A DNA stretch of 64,000 bases from Pseudomonadota bacterium (GTDB lineage Bacteria > Pseudomonadota > Gammaproteobacteria > Burkholderiales > Burkholderiaceae_C). The position numbers were made by a program, and so were the translations under genes. The notes under the pieces are model-generated. The model worked only from the letters and a program-made list of their open reading frames with translations, ran no database searches and was not told the DNA's origin. Numbering within the stretch: position 1 is the first letter of the stretch; each line of letters begins with the position of its first letter. This document shows positions 59,194 to 64,000 of the stretch, piece by piece. The stretch is from contig JAIUOW010000005.1 in NCBI GenBank assembly GCA_020161775.1, positions 198,691-262,690 of the forward strand. Direction: 5' to 3'.

Positions 59194-60767
59194 GCGGCAA
59201 CTCCTTTTTCCTGCAGGGTGGCCAGCAGGCCCGCCGGGTCCAGCCCGCGCCAGCGGCCCATCACATAGCCGTCGGGGCGCACCAGCACCAGCGCCTGGTC
59301 AGATGGCGAACGCAGGCCGTAGCGATCGCGCGCCTGGCCCAGCGTGTCGGCGCCGGGCTCGATCTCCAGCACACCCACGCCATGCTGCGTCAGGCTGCGC
59401 ACCGCCTGCGGTACGGCACCGTCGCTGAACACCAGGCAGACAAAATCACCGCCGAACACACTGCTCAGGTGCATCGGGCCTTGCGCGCCGGCCAGCAAGG
59501 CCTCGGGTGCGGGCGCGCCCGGCGCGGCCAGGCCGTGGGCCCAATCGCCCGGCTGCGGCCCGTTCAGCGGCGAACCTTCGTAGGTGATGGGCGCCGACTG
59601 GCGCGGGTTGATCAGGGACCGCACCAGCGGGTCTGTTGCCGCCAGGCGCAGCGTGGCCTCGCGCATCAGCCTGAACGCAAAGTTGGGCGGCGCCATGAAC
59701 TCAGTGCTCTTGGCGCCGTAGGCAATGTTCTCGCGTGCGGCATGCACACGCTCGGCCGAATAGCTGTCCAGCAGGCCGTCGGGTGACTGGCCGTTGACCA
59801 CGCGCGCCAGCTTCCAGGCCAGGTTGCCCGCATCATCCAGGCCGGAATTGAGCCCACGCACGCCGAAGATGGGCACCAGGTGCGCCGCGTCGCCCGCCAG
59901 CAGCACGCGACCGTGGCGGTAGCTGTCCAGCGTGAGGCATTTGGCGTTGTAGATCGAGATCCACAGCGGCTCCCAGGGCGCGTCCTCGCCGATCATGCTG
60001 AGGTGGCTCTGCACCCGTGGCAGGACGTTTTCCGGCTTGACGGCCTCCGCCGGGTCTTCGTCGTCACGGATCTGGTAGTCAATGCGCCACACATCGCCCG
60101 GCTGGCGGTGCATCAGGATGGTGGAGCCGGGGTTGGACGGCGGGTCAAACCAGGCCAGGCGCTCCACGGCGCGCTGCGTCTTCTGCACGATGTCCACGAT
60201 CACGTATTTGCCGTCGTACTGCATGCCCTGCAGCTGCAGGCCCAGCTGCTCGCGCACGGTGCTGCGCCCGCCGTCGCAGGCCACCAGCCAGCCGGCCCGC
60301 ACGGTGCGCAAGCCATCCGGCGTCTGCACGTCCACATCCACGCCCCCAGCCTGCGGCCGCACCGCCGCCACCCGGCTGGCCCACTGCACGGTGGACAAGC
60401 CGCCAAACGCCTGGGCCGCGCGGTGGGCGAAGGCCTCCACGTGGTATTGCTGGATATTGACCATGGGTGCAAACCGCTGTGCGGGCTCGCTGGGCATCTG
60501 GAAATGCAGCACCTCGGTGTTGCGCCAGTAGCTGCGCCCGCCCACCCAGGACAGGCCGGTTTCCACCAGAGGCTTGTCAGCGCCCACCCATCCCAGGATT
60601 TCCTGCGAGCGGCGCGACATGCAGATGGCACGGCTGCCGGTGCAATAGCCTTCGTCAGCCTCGATCACGAGGCTGGCCACGCCCTGGCGTGCCAGCAGCG
60701 CCGACAGCGTGAGGCCCACCGGGCCACCGCCGGCGATGAGAACAGGGATGGAATCAGGCAGGGTCAC
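59190..60767 (-). CDS. FAD-dependent aromatic monooxygenase (MhpA-like)
   Basis: 525 residues from a GTG start. FAD motifs are VLIAGGGPVGLTLSALLARQGV at the N-terminus, ACDGGRSTVREQLGLQL, and GRVLLAGDAAHLVPIFGVRGLNSGLDDAGNLAWKLA. The C-terminal thioredoxin-like domain starts near residue 400. MhpA and relatives hydroxylate phenols such as 3-(3-hydroxyphenyl)propionate. The substrate is unknown. The frame is open to 60827, but the longer N-terminus would be encoded inside the palindromic operator, so the GTG at 60767 is chosen. Confidence 0.88.
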   Translation of the reverse strand: MTLPDSIPVLIAGGGPVGLTLSALLARQGVASLVIEADEGYCTGSRAICMSRRSQEILGWVGADKPLVETGLSWVGGRSYWRNTEVLHFQMPSEPAQRFAPMVNIQQYHVEAFAHRAAQAFGGLSTVQWASRVAAVRPQAGGVDVDVQTPDGLRTVRAGWLVACDGGRSTVREQLGLQLQGMQYDGKYVIVDIVQKTQRAVERLAWFDPPSNPGSTILMHRQPGDVWRIDYQIRDDEDPAEAVKPENVLPRVQSHLSMIGEDAPWEPLWISIYNAKCLTLDSYRHGRVLLAGDAAHLVPIFGVRGLNSGLDDAGNLAWKLARVVNGQSPDGLLDSYSAERVHAARENIAYGAKSTEFMAPPNFAFRLMREATLRLAATDPLVRSLINPRQSAPITYEGSPLNGPQPGDWAHGLAAPGAPAPEALLAGAQGPMHLSSVFGGDFVCLVFSDGAVPQAVRSLTQHGVGVLEIEPGADTLGQARDRYGLRSPSDQALVLVRPDGYVMGRWRGLDPAGLLATLQEKGVAA

Positions 60768-60786
60768 GGCGATCAGCCCGTTAATG

Positions 60787-60833
60787 GTTGCGCGCGCAAC
60801 TATAACGGTAACTGGTTGCGCGCGCAACCAGTT
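60787..60833 (-). promoter_or_regulatory. Promoter with twin palindromic operators for the monooxygenase operon
   Basis: GTTGCGCGCGCAAC occurs twice (60787-60800 and 60815-60828), centres 28 bp apart. The second sits in a 24-bp perfect palindrome (60810-60833). On the minus strand TTGCGC (60827-60822) and TATAGT (60804-60799) are 17 bp apart, so both palindromes overlap core promoter elements. Confidence 0.75.
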
Positions 60834-60873
60834 GGCCGTGATTGCCCCTTGCGTGTGCTGCCTGCGCCCCGGC

Positions 60874-61323
60874 TTACCTGCGCGGCATGAGCTGCCCGCG
60901 AATCTCGCCGCCGGGGAAGGCCACCGTATGGATGTTCACGTACCACCGGCCTGCGGCAAGGTCCAGTGCCTGGGCGCTGGTCAGGTTGGTCTGGCCGGTG
61001 ATGGTGCCCGACAGGCCCGTCATGAACGGGATGACCACGCCGGCGTTCTCGCCCGGCGACGCAGGGCCGTGGATGTGGGCGCCAGTCACCTCGCCCGACA
61101 GGCCGGTGAAAGTGACTTTCCAGCTCAGCACATTGCTGTTGCGATTCCATTGCAGCTCGGCCTGGCCGTTGCCAGCGCTGTTGACGGGTGGCACTTCCTG
61201 GGCGCCAGACAGGCGCGCCTCGAAGATGTCGATTTTTTCCGAGGGGCGCAGCGCGCAGCCGGTGGCCAGCAACGCGGTGGCACCGGCCGCAACCAGCGCG
61301 CGCACAAGGGTTTGGCGGTTCAT
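60874..61323 (-). CDS. CHRD domain lipoprotein
   Basis: 149 residues. The signal peptide has a lipobox, LLATGC. The CHRD domain follows (FEARLSGAQEVPPVNSAGNGQAELQW, HIHGPASPGENAGVVIPF, NLTSAQALDLAAGRWYVNIHTVAFPGGEIRGQL). CHRD proteins are secreted or surface proteins of unknown role. It ends about 40 bp before the operator of the monooxygenase operon. Confidence 0.88.
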   Translation of the reverse strand: MNRQTLVRALVAAGATALLATGCALRPSEKIDIFEARLSGAQEVPPVNSAGNGQAELQWNRNSNVLSWKVTFTGLSGEVTGAHIHGPASPGENAGVVIPFMTGLSGTITGQTNLTSAQALDLAAGRWYVNIHTVAFPGGEIRGQLMPRR

Positions 61324-61461
61324 GGTGACTTCCTGTAGTCGATAACGAAGCGTCCATGCTGCGCCGCCGGAAAGCGCCGGCCCGTAGGACCCGGCCTGCG
61401 CCGACCGTCAGTGGCGCCGCACACCATGGCTATCATCAAAACACAACGACCGGAGACACCC

Positions 61462-62364
61462 ATGCCAGCCTTCACCACCCTGCAGATCGGCAAAGACCCC
61501 GCCCACCCACGCGTCGCCCGCCTGCTGCTGAACCGGCCCGAACGGCTGAATGCGATCAACGACGACACGCCGCGCGAAATCCGCGCTGCCGTGGAATGGG
61601 CCAATGCCGACGAAGAGGTGCACGTGATCGTGGTGGAAGGCGCGGGCAAGGGCTTTTGCGGCGGCTACGACCTGGGCGTTTTTGGCGAAGGCGAGATCGA
61701 CCACCCTTGCCAGCAGGAGCGCGCGCCCTGGGACCCGATGGAAGACTACGCCTACATGAAGCGCAACACCGAGGACTTCATGTCGCTGTGGCGCAGCGCC
61801 AAGCCCACCATCGCCAAGGTGCACGGCTACGCCGCCGCGGGCGGCAGCGACATTGCGCTGTGCTGCGACCTGCTGGTCATGGCCAGCGACGCGCGCATCG
61901 GCTACATGCCCACGCGCGTGTGGGGCTGCCCCACCACCGCCATGTGGACCTACCGCCTGGGGCCCACGCGGGCCAAGCAGCTCATGTTCACCGGCGACAC
62001 CATCGACGGCACCACCGCCGCCGCCTGGGGCCTGGCCAATGAGGCCGTGCCGGCGGACCAGCTGGAAGCCACCACGCTGGCGCTGGCCAACCGCATTGCC
62101 GGCGTGCCGCGCAGCCACCTGGCCATGCACAAGATGGTGGTCAACCAGGTCATGCTGGCCATGGGCCTGGAGCAGAGCCAGCAGATGGCCACGGTGTTTG
62201 ACGGCATCACCCGCCACAACCCCGAAGGCCTGTGGTTTCGCCGTTATGCGCAGGACCAGGGCTTCAAGGCCGCGGTGCAGTGGCGCGACAGCGGCAAGCC
62301 CATCCCTGAAGGAGACGAAGCCCGCGCGCTGATCCGCGGGATGGAAGCCCGCAAGGCGCCCTGA
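61462..62364 (+). CDS. Crotonase/enoyl-CoA hydratase family protein
   Basis: 300 residues, a little longer than usual. Oxyanion-hole segments are [18 protein letters not shown] and [25 protein letters not shown]. The loop around [20 protein letters not shown] is an insert relative to short members. It acts on an acyl-CoA, but the substrate is unknown. The start at 61462 follows CGGAG; the frame opens at 61411. It ends 4 bp from the convergent ribH-like gene. Confidence 0.85.
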   Translation: MPAFTTLQIGKDPAHPRVARLLLNRPERLNAINDDTPREIRAAVEWANADEEVHVIVVEGAGKGFCGGYDLGVFGEGEIDHPCQQERAPWDPMEDYAYMKRNTEDFMSLWRSAKPTIAKVHGYAAAGGSDIALCCDLLVMASDARIGYMPTRVWGCPTTAMWTYRLGPTRAKQLMFTGDTIDGTTAAAWGLANEAVPADQLEATTLALANRIAGVPRSHLAMHKMVVNQVMLAMGLEQSQQMATVFDGITRHNPEGLWFRRYAQDQGFKAAVQWRDSGKPIPEGDEARALIRGMEARKAP

Positions 62365-62368
62365 GCCG

Positions 62369-62854
62369 CTACGGGCTCAGCGGCAGGCCCTGCAGCGCAT
62401 CCAGCGTCTGCACGCAGGCCTGCGCCACTTCCACGCCCTTCTTGACGAAATGCGCGCGGAAGAACTCGCGGTGGTCGTCATGCTCGTGAAAGTCGCGCGG
62501 CGTGAGCACGGCGGAGAACACCGGCACGTCGGTGTCCAGCTGCACGCGCATGAGCCCGTCAATCACGGCACCCGCCACGAATTCATGGCGGTACACGCCG
62601 CCGTTGACCACCAGCGCGCAGGCGATCACGGCGTCCACCCGACCGCTTGACGCCATGCGCCGCGCAATCAGCGGGATTTCAAACGCACCGGGCACGATCA
62701 GCTCGTCGATGCGCAGGTTGCCGGGCCGCAATCGGCCCAGCTCGGCGCGGGCGGACTGCACGGCCTGTTCGACGATGTCACGGTGCCAGCTGGCACTGAC
62801 GATCGCCACGCGGCAGCGCGCGGGGGTAGCGGGTTTCTTGGGGGTCTGATTCAT
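62369..62854 (-). CDS. ribH: 6,7-dimethyl-8-ribityllumazine synthase
   Basis: 161 residues. Riboflavin pathway: it condenses the pyrimidine and dihydroxybutanone phosphate to lumazine. Motifs are VAIVSASWHRDIVEQAV, LIVPGAFEIPLIARRM and ACALVVNGGVYRHEFVAGAVIDGLM. The catalytic His is in RHEF, instead of the more common THFDY-type surroundings. That pattern resembles the second-type RibH. No other rib gene is adjacent. An FMN riboswitch precedes it. GAGG ribosome site before the ATG. Confidence 0.9.
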   Translation of the reverse strand: MNQTPKKPATPARCRVAIVSASWHRDIVEQAVQSARAELGRLRPGNLRIDELIVPGAFEIPLIARRMASSGRVDAVIACALVVNGGVYRHEFVAGAVIDGLMRVQLDTDVPVFSAVLTPRDFHEHDDHREFFRAHFVKKGVEVAQACVQTLDALQGLPLSP

Positions 62855-62901
62855 GAGGTCCTCTGACAGCTGTGGATCGATGAATCAGGGCGCACGCCAA
62901 C

Positions 62902-62922
62902 GGCCACCCCGAACGGGTGGCC
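62902..62922 (-). promoter_or_regulatory. Hairpin of the riboswitch expression platform
   Basis: GGCCACCC-CGAAC-GGGTGGCC (8-bp stem) lies between the FMN aptamer and the ribH start. It lacks a T-run, so it may act with Rho or on translation. Confidence 0.5.
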
Positions 62923-62933
62923 ACTGGCGCGTT

Positions 62934-63094
62934 TCTCTTTCATCCGGACTGTGACCGTCGGCCCCGGCATCGCACCGGGTCTGCTGACCCCGGCGCCACA
63001 AGGGTGGCACCGGGCGCTCGCGGGCTCCTGCAGCCAGGCCCGAAAGCCTGAGTGCAGATACCGCCGGTGGGGAATTGCACCCCGCCCTGAGAAC
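62934..63094 (-). ncRNA. FMN riboswitch (RFN element)
   Basis: On the minus strand it reads from TTCTCAGGGCGGGGTGCAAT through CCCCACCGGCGG to CAGTCCGGATGAAAGAGAA, the conserved RFN ends, with about 160 nt in total. FMN binding should turn off the ribH gene 80 bp downstream. Confidence 0.92.
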
Positions 63095-63462
63095 GCACCG
63101 GCACAGGGTGTGCCGGCCCGGGTATTCTAGAAGGCATGGTGCGACTCGAAGTCGCTTCTGTAGCTGAACTAATCAGCCTCAAAGGAGTGCGTTTCCCCTC
63201 TGGGAGCGCATCGATTTCCTACCCGGAAATCACTCAGAAATGGTCGAATAAATGCCACGCATTTTCCGACCGGAGGGGCCCGCCTTGGGCTTCCTCGCAA
63301 CAAAATTCGGCCTCACGGCAGGTATTTCTGTTGCCTGAACGCTACAGTTACAAAATAAAAGTACTGTAGTCGCCGCCTCTCCTGGCGGCCAACAAAGCGG
63401 CACCGCTTTTGGTGCTTTGTTTCAATCACCGAAACCACTTCTGGAACGAAGTGACCTCGTCT
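63095..63462. other. Region without a supported gene
   Basis: No coding region with start signals or codon bias is convincing here; a 77-residue frame at 63136-63369 has none. The segment is less GC-rich than its surroundings. It has the inverted repeat CTACAGT / ACTGTAG (63342-63369), and near 63390-63420 an imperfect hairpin, ACAAAGC with GCTTTGTTT, of terminator type. Confidence 0.5.
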
Positions 63463-64000
63463 GTGCGGGCATCTCGGGTAACTGAGTTGTGCGGAGCCAC
63501 GGATAAACGACCCGCGCGCAAGCGCACAAATCCAGCGTGAGTTGGATGAATCCCGCGAGCAAGACGTGGGAGGGTGGCCGAGGTAGAGGGTACGGGAAAC
63601 ACATGTGAACGTTCGTCAGAACCGCCGTAACTAGAGCGCAGCTAACTCTTGTCTTCCAGCTCGCTGGAGAGCTGCAACCAAAACGGTAACGCGTCTGAAG
63701 CAGTGGGTCATGCCCCTCTGCTTGTTCCCTAAGAACGCGCGGCGGATAGAACGTCCCTAACCCCATCGTCTGGCCTGCCGGCCGGATGGGCATCAAAGGA
63801 AACGAGGTAAACCCGATGCATCGCCACCGCCAGTACGGGGTGGCAACTGAAGCGCAAGCGACGGCCATGGTGTAGCGGGCAGAGGAGGAAGCAAAAAGCG
63901 AATGGGCGCCTGTAACGGGCGTCATAGGGGTTCAAGATTTGCCCCAGCGTGAAAGCGCGCTGACTTGCTTCAGGTGCGACGGCGTAAAGCCTTTGCAAAC
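63463..64000 (+). mobile_element. Group II intron, 5' part (truncated by window end)
   Basis: The segment begins with GTGCGGGC, which fits the GUGYG 5' end. It continues with stretches typical of group II domain I, such as GAACGTTCGTCAGAACCGCC, CCGTAACTAGAGCGCAGC, AAAAAGCGAATGGGCGCCTG and TAACGGGCGTCATAGGGGTT. No reverse transcriptase frame has started by 64000. A hairpin, CACTTC-TGGAAC-GAAGTG, lies just before the proposed 5' end. Assignment is by pattern memory, not by folding. Confidence 0.62.

Noticed and set aside
63136-63369. 77-residue frame after the FMN riboswitch
   Set aside because: No ribosome site, no codon bias and no recognisable domain. It starts beside the riboswitch promoter region.
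63422-63998. Minus-strand frames over the last 580 bases
   Set aside because: They lie opposite the proposed group II intron RNA and do not resemble a protein family.

Overview
The window reads as a high-GC betaproteobacterial chromosome, most likely Burkholderiales of the Comamonadaceae type. This is judged from familiar protein families and gene orders: clpS-clpA, exbB-exbD-lpxK-ycaR-kdsB-adk, a FimV-like protein, a Bug-type substrate-binding protein and aerobic benzoyl-CoA (box) genes. It is mostly ordinary chromosome. No phage, CRISPR array, insertion sequence or rRNA was seen. The only mobile-type elements are small dispersed palindromes, a pair of long inverted-repeat units, a toxin-antitoxin pair and what looks like the 5' end of a group II intron at the right edge.

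Layout. 1-12 kb: the 3' end of a cytosine deaminase gene, an MFS carrier, YebC, clpA/clpS, a cold-shock protein, icd, two tandem small secreted Ala/Lys-rich genes with matching leaders and terminators, a DUF192 protein, sodB and xseA. 12-16 kb: a cell-envelope run exbB-exbD-lpxK-ycaR-kdsB-adk. 16-23 kb: a small periplasmic/membrane pair, asparaginase, lexA with two SOS boxes, several small proteins, a 2-hydroxyacid dehydrogenase and a FimV-like protein. 23-29 kb: fatty or aromatic acyl-CoA metabolism (3-hydroxyacyl-CoA dehydrogenase, crotonase, Crp/Fnr regulator, phosphotransferase, acyl-CoA dehydrogenase). 29-35 kb: a CheW-like gene behind a FliA-type promoter, an ammonium transporter, tRNA-Arg and tRNA-Pro, a PhoX-like protein and a Phd/ParE-type toxin-antitoxin module.

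35.8-48.1 kb is the metabolic centrepiece, a benzoate locus. boxR-boxC-boxB run leftward from a promoter that appears to share its symmetric -10 box with a rightward promoter for a flavodoxin-like gene. Rightward follow benzoate-CoA ligase, a periplasmic binding protein, a LysE exporter and a LivHMGF-type ABC importer. Benzoate would be imported, activated to benzoyl-CoA, epoxidised by BoxB and ring-opened by BoxC under BoxR control. boxA, the expected reductase gene, is not in the window. A second aromatic module follows: an orphan histidine kinase, a PobR-like IclR regulator and divergent pobA (4-hydroxybenzoate to protocatechuate), with a three-half-site operator between the last two.

53-64 kb: small hypothetical proteins, a YgiQ-type radical SAM protein carrying an in-frame palindromic-repeat peptide, a CesT-like chaperone, a Bug-family binding protein, an MhpA-like monooxygenase-DUF2783-MarR operon with twin palindromes on its promoter, a CHRD lipoprotein, a crotonase, and a lumazine synthase under an FMN riboswitch. 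I did not find a clearly new multi-gene defence or metabolic system. The strongest leads are regulatory architectures and repeat elements.
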